Source: Tamarix chinensis (lineage: Eukaryota > Streptophyta > Magnoliopsida > Caryophyllales > Tamaricaceae). Taken from it: 64,000 nt of DNA. The translations under genes and the position numbers were made by a program. The notes beneath the pieces are model-generated. The model saw only the letters and a program-made list of their open reading frames with translations. It searched no databases and was not told the DNA's origin. The stretch spans positions 32,399,090 to 32,463,089 of the forward strand of contig CM060180.1 of the NCBI GenBank assembly GCA_030549775.1, given 5' to 3'. This document shows positions 1 through 12,300 of this stretch, piece by piece (within the stretch, counting starts at the first letter, position 1; every line of letters starts with the position of its first letter).

Positions 1-350
1 CGTTCCTATGTGGGTTTTTAATTTGATTGAATTGAATGCTTGTTCGAACCGAGCCAAATCATTGTATTGGCTCAAACTTGGCTTTCGATGCCAGTCGAAT
101 GTCTGCCACGGCTTACCTTGTGCCAACCGGTTAATATGGCTTCGTATTCATTAGTAATTGAACTCTCGTGCTGACTTGAAGTGCGACAGCGTCCCTGATA
201 TTTTGGGTTTTTCTTTTGCTAGCTATTGATGTGAATTGATTTTCTTTCTGGAAAATGACGCTGATGTGATGAAGAAAATATGCTACATTTGTTTGTTTTG
301 TCACTGTATTGAATTTTCGGGGTTTTAACTAATACAATGTATTGTCGCAG
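1..350 (+). other. Intron tail of the NAA35-like gene
   Basis: This is sequence upstream of the first visible exon, ending in the acceptor TTGTCGCAG at 342-350. I found no coding segment that would supply the missing N-terminus, so the first exon is taken to lie outside the window. Confidence 0.7.
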
Positions 351-3300
351 AGCTGCGTGATGGTGTGCTGATTCATGGTGACAATTTCAGTTTGTTTGCT
401 GCCATGTCAGCTTTAGAGGTACTCATCATCGCTTCAATGGTGTTATTTTGGGAAATTATGTTTTAGTTGGTGGTTGATGTCGCAACATGATTGATTACTG
501 TTTTTCATGAGCAACAATGACCACGTTTTCTTCTTTAACTGCATATTTATACGTACATATATATATATATATATATATATGGGGTATCCAGTATATTGGC
601 CGATGTTGCTCATCTTTCTTTTGTGTTTGTTCAAACTGTTTACTGTAGTCTGATCAATATTAGTTCCCTCCCTCAGATAATGGATCCAAAGATGGATTCG
701 GGTATGGAAAACGGCGCTTATCATTCTGTTGATGAAGCCATTGAGAATGGTGCTGCTCCAGTTCCACTCAGTCATGATAAAACTATGGATGTTTGTTGCA
801 TTATTGATATTATGGACCACCTCCTGTCATGTGAGGTAAAATAAATGCATTTATAGATATAATACATATTTGGCGTGTATATTTTTGGTGGTAAACTTCA
901 TCCCAATTTCTGTATGATCGCAGGCGACGTGGCACAAGGGTCATTCTTTGGGACAGACTGTCTATTCTTGTATCTACCTTTTGAGGCTTGATCGAACTTC
1001 TTCCCATGCGTTGTTGCATTCTTATTGCAGAACCATTCAGGCTATCTGTAATGCAGTTTTATCAGTTGTTTCAAATGCCCGAACACATGAAGTAAAGTAT
1101 TTAACAATCTCTTTTGTCCTCTTGTTTACCTTGAAAATAACCATGTTACTAATTTGGATTGCTGAGTCAACTGTCATTGACCAGCAAATGTTTGTTTATA
1201 TCAAGCATTGTTCTAGATATACATATACTGCCTGTTCTTTTTTCTGTGATGTTTTGTTTTCTGTTGGGAGCACTTGCGACATGGCATTTGCCTGTAGCTA
1301 TTTCAAGCATCGTAAATGGAGCACTTTAAACTAGATATGAACTACCTCCTTACTTGATGTTGGATTGGTTTGCCATCATATGCAGAATGCCATCAGATGC
1401 TAGTTAGGCTAGAGTATCCATTTCGTGTCTTGATTATAGATCATTTCTGTGAGATATGTAGGCAGGAGAGTAATGTCCTTTTTGGTGTAGCGAACTAGTT
1501 ATAGATATCTACACTGCCCTGCAATTTATTTATTTCTTCAAAGTATGTGTTATGGAGGCAGTATTCCATTATCAACCCATGAAACATTTTGCATTCTTTG
1601 TTAGGAAGAGGATTTATTCACTATGGCTTATGGTCTACCTTTGGGAGGCGAAAAAGATGAAAGATTCTTATCTGAATTGAATGCAGTAGAAGAGACAGTT
1701 TGCCGGCAGTTGCGTGCTTGTAAAGCATCATCATCAAAGAAGATGGCACTGGAAGGTACTTTCTTATGCAATGCTGATAACCAATTAAAGTTCTCTGCTA
1801 TTTATTAGCCAAGGATGCTTAGAGAAAGCATCAAATCACCTAATTCTGCCAAACACAACTTTTTGAACAATGTTGTATTTGAGATGATGGGCTCATTTCT
1901 ATTGTTTACACAGTGTATTTCCCTTCTCATCTAGACCTGTCCATCCACCTCTTATGCTACTCATTTTCTGTGTCTGCATTTTACCATTTAATTATTGTAA
2001 GTATTTTTTAATTTATTCTTTTATATATTCAACATCCATGTCATCTCTATTGACTATTTTTCGGCTTCTGCATTGAATTGCAGATTTAGAGCCTCTACAA
2101 ACTAACCGTGATCTAGAAGAAGGCTTCTGTAAAGCTTTGCTGTGTCGTTTACGCTTTCGTAAGGTCTTCCACTTTGGATAATCCTTGAAATTCTGTAGAA
2201 TGATGCCAACAGAATAAATTCCTTCTGTTATTGCTTTATCATGTTTTGTTTCACTGTATTTTGCAAGTTTGTATACTGTATATATCCATTAAGATATGTA
2301 TTTTGATAGTGGGATCTATGTGAAAACAAAAAGGTCTCATTTGTGGATTGTGGAAAATTCCTGCATTATCATAGCTACAGTTCTCTAAATTTAAGTCTTG
2401 AATTTGGCATTTTTTTTAATTTTTAATTTTTTATTATTATTTTTATTTTATGAATCATCTTGCTATGATTCCTGTCCCATCTTATTATAAAAGAAGGGAA
2501 AATGCATATCAATAAATGCATTTTACATGCAATGTAGTTTGGGATTTAATGATAATGCTTGCAGTGCTGGATAGTGTAAATGCTGAACATTCTCATGGTT
2601 ATTGGACCCTTTGGGCATGTTGGCTTGAAAATAGGAGATTCTATGGTATTTTTAGCAATATGATTGCCATCTGTGGGTAGTTTGTGTGTTTTTAGTTCAG
2701 ATCTGGTAGTTCATTTCAGTTATAATGTTGGAGTGGTAGTTTGACTAGATGTTATTGTATTTGACAGCACTACTACCACACCCTTGTGTGTATGAGAAGA
2801 ACCCAAGGAAAGGGTTTTGAGTTAGCCAGAAAACACATCTCCTCCTGTTTATCGGAGCTGAAACATATTCAGATATCATCTGAATTTCTCAGGTCTGTGG
2901 CAGGCACTTATGTAGATGGTCGATCTGTTGAAACCACTGCTTCAGGCCAGCTGCCAGTGGGTTTTGATCCAAATTTAAACCTCAGGTCATCAGCTCCTGC
3001 TCCACCGCGTGCAATTAAAATGTTGAGCTGGACAATGGTGGGCGTTAATGAAGTGCATTTTATACCTGACCATTTTTTGTTCTTCTAACCCTTATTTCCT
3101 GATCTGTTATGCAATAAACAATAATATTCATGTTCTTCCAGGCTGTAGAATACTTTGCTAAACTCTTCAGTGACCTGGGTATTATATGTTCGGTGTCACT
3201 GGACCCATCACTAGAAAATGTCCTGCACTTCATTGTACAGTTCCAAAAGCTGCAACCCGATCTTGTGGCCAGAGCGCATCTTCAGGTGAGTGCCTAATGT

Positions 3301-6300
3301 AATTTGTGTTCCTATCATTTGGTTGTGTTTTCCATTATTTATTTATATATCTTTTTATTTGTTTTGACTACCTTTTTCTGGAGCTTCTCATCTGAGTGCC
3401 GAATGTAATTTGTAGTCTTCAGAGAGAGATTGTTTTGACTATCTGTTCGCTTTTGTGTAGATTAATTTTTGCAGTTTCTTATTTGTTATGGAAAACTAAA
3501 TTAACAAGTACAAGACTATTACTGGGCTTTTTGATTTGCAGTCTGATATGAACTCGTGTGTTCAAAAATAATATGACCAGAGTAATAACCTTTATGGAAT
3601 TTAAGATAGCTGCAATTATTGGATTATTGTATCTTCTAATAGCCTTTTTTTTTCCTTAAGGGAAGAAATTTGGCTCCCATTAGTTGTTGCTTTGGGTTCA
3701 TGGTTTCATCCCGTGCTTCCGGGACTGGTTTCCTTCTTCGATTTGTCTCATAACTATCCATATTAAAAAATCCAACATTTTGCAAGGTGTTAGAAGTAGG
3801 AAGAAATTTGTGCAAAATTAAAATGCTTCAGAATCAAAGGTAGTTTGAATGGTAAAGTATCTCAGAATTTTATGCGTTTCCTTCAACCAATAATTTGGGG
3901 TGGCATTGTTGTCATTGGTTTCTTATCTCATGGAAAGCAACTATCCATGCTTGACTTTACATACATCTATGAGCAATTAATTGTATTGGTATGCTTATGT
4001 TTACAGACCACGATGGCTAACATGCACAGATAGGTAAAGCTGCTGTGTTTTCATGCATATACAATGTTACTGGCCCTTTGGTCTGCTTTAGCACAATGGC
4101 TGTCTTGCTGGACAAATAATATTATCTATGGTAGCTTATTATTATTTGTCAATTAATATCTATAAGGAAATAAGTGATTAGCACAATCTTAGTTATTAGG
4201 AAATAATTATCCTTGGGTAATATGTTTTTGGCTAGAAGTATCAAGACTATTATGTCAGCTTGAGATATTGTTAGAGACATGATTTAGGCTTTATTTGATT
4301 TGAGAAAAATAAGAAGGAAAGGAAAATGAGAAGGAAAGAAAATAAGAGAAATCAATTTTCTTTCCCCTTTTTGGTTGTTGGAAAAATTTTGTGAAAAAAT
4401 ATAATTTTTAGAAAGTATTTTTGATGTTTGATTTATAGAAAGAAAATTCTAAGGAACGTTGATTATTATTATTTTAATGCTTTTATATATTTAATAAAAA
4501 TTAAAATATTGTATTGATACATGAATTTTTTTTAAAGTGTCTAAAAAAATCCTTAAAACTCCATAAATTCAATACTAATTCCAATTTTTTAGAAACATTC
4601 TGATTCCTGAAATGTTACGTAAATAACTTATAATAATTTCCAAAAAAATATAAAATTATACAAAATATTTTATTTTCTTTTCCATTTCAAACATGACACA
4701 ACAAATTCAGGAAAAAAAATAACTCAATAGTTTGTTACTAATGCACTTGTTTGTTTCGTAAAATATCAATAACCCACTATTTCATCTTCCATGTATTTAT
4801 TTGGTATAGACCTTCGAACACCTTACTAATAAGAGATAGACCAAATAAAAATACTAGTCAAAATTTATCTATGAGATAGAACAAATAGAAGTACTTATCA
4901 TTAGATGAAACCAAAATGCAAAAAAAAAAGAAAAAGAAAAAGGCTACCTGCATTACACCGTGGCTTTGGGCACCAATGCAAAACTTTCAGCTACTCTTCG
5001 TTGATGAGTTGCTTTAACCCATATAGGCACCTCCACCAGATCCAAATTCCATGGTTCCAAATGCAACTTGCTTGAACTTCTTGAGGTATGCACTATATTG
5101 ATTAGTATCATAGTCAGAGCTTCCAACATAAATAGTGCTGTCACCTTCATTTAAGTTATCCAACAATACATCTCCTTCTAATGTCAGACAATCTGGTTCA
5201 TATACGGAATATGCATTCCCAGATTAGTGACTATATGACGCCAAACTGATCCCTGGCAACAGTCACTGATTTTGCCAGTAATTGAAAAAAGATGAAGCAT
5301 TCAAATTTGATGATTATCCCTTGCCCAAGAGCCATAAGCAATGAATATATTGAGCACAGAAAATATATCACTCCTCAAAATAATGACAAACCACATTACC
5401 TACTCTATGTTCATGAACGAACATCATATTGACACCAAACAAAAGTGAGAATAAGCCAGCCCCCTGAAATTTCTGCCAAGGCAGAGTCTTCAATTTTGAA
5501 TGTGAAAAGGCTGGGTACAGGATCAATGACTGAATGTCCAAGCTGTCTCGCAAGACTATAACCCTGTGGTAAAACATAGAATGACCTATTTCTGCAATAA
5601 GATTATAAATATAGTAACCAAGCTGCTCTACCACCCATACTACCTGCCGACTACTACCTGTAGCAATCAGAAAATACTCAGCTTCAATGAGGTCAACAAA
5701 TTCAAATGTAGGCTTCTCAATCTTGACAAAAAAAATTCCATCAAGACTTGTTGAAACAGTGGTCACAGTATTCCCTGTTTGCAATTGAACTGCAAATTGT
5801 CATATAATGTGAGCATCAGGGGACGCTAGTCTACAGAATAAGATTACATGACCCACCAAGTTCAGTGCCAGCATTGACATGAGCCATTGAGGTGAAATGC
5901 GAGTAAAGATGACATATTGGGATTCGGTGTATGGACTGGATAGGAAGTCACTTCGACTAAAATGAAAAAGAAAAATTACTCCAAAGATAGTCCCAAAGAG
6001 GTAGCAAATAACTGGAAAAGAATCATCTAGCCTCATGCATGACTATCAAAGCTGACAATTCTACGCCTACCCATGTATTGATTGATCCCAACATAATCAT
6101 ACTGTAAACCACCAACTAGGCCTCAGTGTTTTCAGTTTAATGATCTTGCAATATTTGGGTGAGGCATCCAACCAATTCAGTGCACAAACATATGAATGAA
6201 AAAACAAGATGTAGTAGATATATGATTTTTTTTATATGATAGCATCCAACCAGATCTGGGGCAGGAGTAATTGTTGTCATAGATTCAAACATGAGAACTC

Positions 6301-9300
6301 CCAAAGATTTTGAACAATACCAAAGGCACAAAGGAAAACATCCAAATCTGAAAAATTGAACCCCAATTGAATCTACTTGCGCGAACGAGGCGTTGAAAGT
6401 TAGATTTGAACACAAGCACAAAGGATGAAACCACCAAAGGAGGATATGGACTTGAAGGGAGGAGGAGAATGAGCTCTTAGTGAGGCAGCATCTAGGAGAG
6501 GAGGAGGCAGCGTCAGGGAGGAGAAGGAAGCAATTTTCCATAATTGTCAGTGTTTTTCTTTAGAATTTTTTGAGGAAAATAAGTTAGTATAACTTTCCCC
6601 TTTTTTGCCCATATTTTCTTTTCCTCCTATTTTTCCAGGCATCCAAATGCGTGTAAATTGTTTTCCATCCAATTTTTTTTTTCCTTTCCTCCAAACTTTA
6701 TTAAAACCAAACATACCCTTAGGGAATAGTATTTAGTTAATCTTGTTGCTATTTGTTTATCATTGTGCAAGATGATATTTTATGGTAAATATAAGTTTAT
6801 AACCTCTATAAATAGAGTCTTTCACTATCCGATAAAGCTAATCTGGGAAATTAACAAAATAAATAAATATCAGCTACCTGAAAAACGCAGTGTCACCCTC
6901 CCTAGCAGTTGAGTTCCACCTCATGCCAAGAGGCTGCTGGCCTTCCCTTTCTCACAAATCAATCTTCACACTCTGTTTCTTTGCTCTGTCAAGGTCCCTA
7001 AGAATGCTAACTTGAGGCCTATGGTAGGATCTTCAAATGGGGCCCACAACATGCATCCAGCTAATTACTTTCCTCCATCACAGACTCACAAGAAGATGCA
7101 CATTGGCCAATTGATTAGTAGCAGGGTTATTCTGACTCTGCATTACAGACGATTTCAGTAATGTGTATTGTGGAAAAAGATGTTACTGATGCCGGTTGTT
7201 GTTAATGATGACAACAAGGGTTATGGAAGCTCCCCCCTCCACCTGTGCTTAGGTGATTGAATACTGCTTTTATATGATACTTGATGGCAATTGTGATTTA
7301 AGATTTCTATAATGTGAGATTTGCAGTGTTAAGGGATTCTTGAAAGAGAAATTTGCAGTGACTTTTGTTTTGGATCCTACTCATGAATGGCTTGAGCCAG
7401 TCTCAATGAGTTCGGTGATGGTGGGACTCTTTATCACCCAACTCTTTTTAGGTGACTAGCTGTTGGGAAGCTTCATAGTTTTTTATTGGTTTGGGTTATG
7501 ATGACTAATTTCTACCCATGTGGAATGTTCCAGTTGTTACTTGACTAACATAGTAACATGCACCTCCATTTCAACTATTTTTCTTTTCTCTTCTCATCTT
7601 TTTCCAGATGTAGACATATAACATTTACACTGTCAGCACTTTGTTTGCACTGATGACACCACCCATCTCCATCTGAATGCATTTCTTTTGGGTCTGAGAG
7701 GCCAGTTTGAATCCAGAAACAATTAGTGGATCCAGGCACCAAATTAGACCTAAGATTCTAATAAGTTTTAGTTGCTCAATCAGCTTTCCTCTGAAATTGA
7801 ATCGAACTAGAGCACCCCTCTGTTCATGCTTTTTACTCTACTATCATGGGATTATTTTTGGTGTGAGTACTGTGTCCATCATCCCCATCTCCTTAATTGC
7901 TCTTTCTGGAGCCTTATGCATCTGAATTTGCTGTATGATCTCAAGTAACCTTGTAATTTTAGAAATGTATGTACTGTTTAATGTGTCCATCATTCTTAAT
8001 CTGGCTAGAATTATTTAATAAGGATAATCTAGGTTAAATTTGGGTTCTATAGTCACTTGGGCCTGGAGATTGCCTCTTGTCCTTCCTTGGATTCTTATAT
8101 TTGTATCTTATCCAGAATACATGGAGATATTTCACTAACTTCGATTATATATGTACAGCTTCTGCTGGTTCAAGATGGGAAACTCTATGGGCGAGATCCT
8201 ATACATTCAGTGATATCCAGAGCTGCAGCATTGCCCGTGGCTTTAAAAGATTATGACATTCAGAGGAATGAGTTTATTGTTCAATTGATGCAGGTAGATT
8301 CTCTATTTATTTACTTCACACCCAGTTGCATCCAACTGTACTTTTTACAATAAACTAGTTATATTTGCCCGTGCAATGCACGGGTGGTGTGTTAATTATT
8401 TATATATTATTATATAAGAGATTAATAGTTTAACAATTTAATTAATATGCAGGAGATGAATAGTTGATTGTATATGTTCAAGTAATTAATTAATAAAATA
8501 CTTGATTAATATGTATTGTTCGACATATGTGCAGCAGATGAATAGTTATATGCATTTGTTGCATGTAGGAGATGAATAATTGTGCTGTATTAATGACAGA
8601 AGATGAATAGTTATATAAATTTACTGTTCGCATGAGATAAATAGTTGCATTCATATGTTCATTAGTTTGACAATTCAATTAATATGCAGGAGATGAATAG
8701 TTGGTTGCATATGTTCAAGTAATTAATTAAGAAAATACTTGATTAATATGTGTTGTTCGACATATGTGTAGTAGATGAATAGTTACATTCATATATTTAG
8801 TAGTTTTACAAATCAATTAATACGCAAGAGATGAATAGTTGGATGCATATTTTTAGATAATTAATTAAGAAATTTTTTGATTAATATGTGTTGTTCGACA
8901 TATGTACAGTAGATGAATATATCAATTAATACGCAAGAGATAAATATCATATTGTTGTTATGCAGCGTAGGAGATGAATAGTTTGACAAATCAATTAATA
9001 CACAGGAGTATTTCATCATTTATTTGACCTTATTAATTAGTAATAATATATGACAGTGATAATATATGATTAGTAATAATAGGTATAATTTAGGCTAAAA
9101 AATTTGTCAGTATATTGTCTGCCAAACAACTCTGTTTTTATATAATAACCAATGTTGTTGTTATGTTATTAGTTTTTTTAATAATAATTATATTATTAAT
9201 CATGATAATATTCATAATAGTAATAATCAATTATATTAATATTCATTATTATATTATAAATTATGATAATAGTAATTATCAAAATTATATAAGTAATTAT

Positions 9301-12300
9301 ATTAGTATTAATTATATTAATAGTTATATTAATAATAATAGTCATAATATTAATCATAAATAATAAAATTATTATTATAAACAATTATCATTATCATCAT
9401 CATCATCATCATCATCATCATATTTGATTGATGTTGATCTAACCTTAAAAAAAAAAGAAAAAAATAATAATACTTCAATAAAATTAGTTATATGTATATA
9501 AATAATTATATTAGTATTAGTTATATTAATAGTTATAATTATTATAGTTATATTAATAATAATAGTCATATTATTAATAATCAATAATAAAATTATTATA
9601 ATAAACAATTATCATCATCATCATCATCATATTTGATTGATGTTGATCGAACCTTAAAAAAAAAGAAAAAAAAATAATACTTCATTAAAATTAGTTATAT
9701 GTATTTGCTAGTTGCATTGTATTAATGGCAGCAGATGTATATGTGTTGGTTGACTGGTTTATGTACTTTATTTGGTATATTAATTATTTTTCAATTATTT
9801 ATATATTAATATGTAGGATATGAATAGTTTGATAATTCAATTAATACACAGGAAATTAATAGTTGACTGCATATGTTCAGGTAATTAATTAAAAAAAATA
9901 TTTAATTAGAAAATATTTGATTAATACTTTATTAAAATTAGTTATTCGATATATGTATAACAAATGAATAATTATATGCATTTGTTGCACATAGGAGATA
10001 AATAGTCGCATTGTATTAATGGATATATGCATGTGAAGCAAATAAATATACACTTTGGTGTATTAATTATTTATATATTAATATGCAAGAGATGAATAGT
10101 CCGACAATTCAATTAATACACAGAAAATGAATAGTTTTCTACATATGTTCGGATAATTAATTAAAAAAATATGTGATTAGGAAATATATAGTTAATACTT
10201 TATTAAAATTAATTATTGTGCAGCAAATGAATAGTTATATACATTTAATGCACATAGGAGATGAATAGTCACATTATATTAATAAATATTTATATTAATT
10301 ATTCCATCTTATTAATTAGCAATAACAATAATTAGCAATAATATATGGCAGCAATAATTTATGATTAGTAATAATTGATATAGTTTAGGCGGGAAAATTT
10401 GTCCGTATATTGTCTGCTAGACAACTCCGTTTTTATATATATATAGATTAGTGAAGTTATGTTATAAATTTAAGCGTTAACCTTACACAATCGCCTATAT
10501 ATTGCATAAATTGTGTGTGGGTTCATCTAGTTTGATAAGAATTTTCTTGATTATCCTGTAGGTGCACTTCATGCTATTTACTTTTTTTAGGCTTCTGTTG
10601 TTAACTAGATTATTTTCAAATTATTAGTTCATTTCAGATGTGACACATAACTTTTTGGATAAGTTCAAAACTTTCCTCTACCTTATTTCATCAAACACAT
10701 GGTCTTATGCTTCATATTTTTCTTGACATTTACATTTGCATTTTCTGAATGAATTGTACAGTTTGTTATCAATTTGCTCAAAATCCTGTGCACAAATATT
10801 GCTTGGCAAAGGCGTAAGCTTGGAAAGATATTACAAGATTGGCGTGTTATTTATGTACAGGTTCGTTTTTTGCAATCTCCAGGGTGGCAAATTTGAACAT
10901 GCACTATGTTTTCTACTATGTGTATTCACTCATTGCAAATAAAACATGTTAAAAAGAGAAAGTGATAAATGTGTTTAAGGTATTTACAATTTCTATTGTG
11001 GCCAGCCTGAGCAGTTTATGTTCCTAGCTTAGTGATATGATGCTAACCATTATATGGCATCCAACAAACCAACTTCTTCTCAATATCCATCTTTGTTTTA
11101 GTCATCTGCTTACACAACTCTGTTTTTCTCTTCAGTGAAGCTTCAGCTTATAAGTCTAAATTGGAGCTAATACTTGCCTTGTAAATTGTAACACCTTATC
11201 AAGTTTAGTTGGACTGCTTGAACATCTTGGACTGCACGTTCTTTATAGCTACTATCCACTTTTGTATTTGAAACAACACTATAATCAATTTGGAGGATTT
11301 CTTGCCAAGTTTCCCTTAGCATGTCTATATCTCCTCTTTTGAAGGCATTTGCACTTGCCCTATCTCTTATGATCCAATCTACTGCCAAATTCCTACCACC
11401 ATGGTTCTCTCGTTTCAGTCCTGTTCTTTCTGCGCACTTATCTTTACATTCTAAGTTTGCTTTGATTCAATTTATTTCCCGATCAGATAGTCAAAACAAA
11501 CATATCGATTCTGTAGACTAAGAAGAAAATGCATAACTGCTTCTTTGATGTTTGCAAGTAGGTTGATCCAACTGACGAATTCATACAAGTTTTGTTGATC
11601 ATTGTCCTCTACATGTATGCGAGTAGCTTGATATCTGATAGTGTTCTCAATTTTGTTATCCTTACACAATCCTTTTATATTAGCTTCTTTCAAGCTCTGT
11701 GTTTTGTTCCTATCCTATGATATAGGGTGGAAGTCGGACAATCTTGACCTCATGTGGGAGAAGAGTACCTCATAAACTGGGAAAAATTGAACTAAAATAG
11801 CATGAGATAGTGAAGAGTTAAGCTAATCAAACGATAACATGAGGGACTTAAAGGTCAAATCGAGCATATTTCTTCTCAGGAACAATTTAACCCATCTTTC
11901 TTGCTTGCCTTCTTAAAATTCTCATTGGGATAGCTTAGGGTGTGATAGTACATATCCTTAATTTTTAAGCGGATAAGTTACCAATTGTGTTCTCTGTTTG
12001 GTGTAAATGTGAGGGCTTTGTTTGTGCATTCTAATCCAATTTCATATTCTTGTTAATTCTCTGAATAAAATGACAGACAGGTACTCATTGCGATAACTGC
12101 TCTAATACTTTGTGGTTGTATACAGTCACAGCTATACTTCCTCTGTCTATGCTGGTCTTATGTATGTTGTGTTTACATTGATCATTCATGCTTTTTGGTC
12201 AAGTTTAGAGAACGGTTATACAACATGATAATCCATGGATATGGTCCAAAGTCCACAACCTAGTATCTTTTGACCTTGTTCTTCTTTGACTGTTTGAATA

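Larger units (their letters stand above)
4287..6718. mobile_element. PIF/Harbinger-type non-autonomous element with captured gene pieces
   Basis: The left end begins GGCTTTATTTGATTT. The right end, read on the minus strand, begins GGGTATGTTTGGTTTT. This imperfect terminal inverted repeat is of the GG(G/C)..TGTTTGG type known from PIF/Harbinger and Tourist elements. It is flanked by a 3 bp TTA target duplication (4284-4286 and 6719-6721), also typical of that superfamily. Purine-rich sequence (GAAGGAAAGGAAAA) follows the TIR at both ends in inverted orientation. I see no transposase, so the element is non-autonomous. Inside, on the minus strand, lie two exons of a flavoprotein gene (5462-5789) and an unidentified 3'-terminal reading frame (5014-5220). 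The boundaries explain the whole 2432 bp block within the intron. A Mutator-like element is less likely because no 8-9 bp duplication is seen. Confidence 0.7.
8355..10447 (-). mobile_element. Helitron-type element (non-autonomous), minus orientation
   Basis: Read on the minus strand, the element starts TCTATATATATATAAAAACG at 10447, directly after an A. It ends near 8355 with a strong hairpin, CCCGTGCATTGCACGGG (8368-8384), followed 9 bases later by CTAG and then a T. A TC start, a short GC-rich hairpin about 10 bases before a CTRR end, and insertion between A and T without target duplication are the defining marks of Helitrons. No Rep/helicase coding is visible. The 2.1 kb body is very AT-rich and built of diverged repeats around the core AGATGAATAGTT. 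It occupies nearly all of intron 8294-10761 of the NAA35-like gene, starting 61 bp after the donor. Confidence 0.72.

Noticed and set aside
6137..6541. Minus-strand frame of 134 codons at the right end of the Harbinger-like element
   Set aside because: It could be the transit-peptide exon of the captured flavoprotein gene, but I see no FAD-binding motif or splice link to 5789, so I did not annotate it.
9115..9608. Ile/Asn/Tyr-rich open frames on both strands
   Set aside because: They are translations of AAT/ATT-type simple sequence within the Helitron-type element.
11167..11693. Two minus-strand frames that look mildly protein-like
   Set aside because: No family could be recognised, the frames are short, and neighbouring sequence shows no exon structure or element ends.
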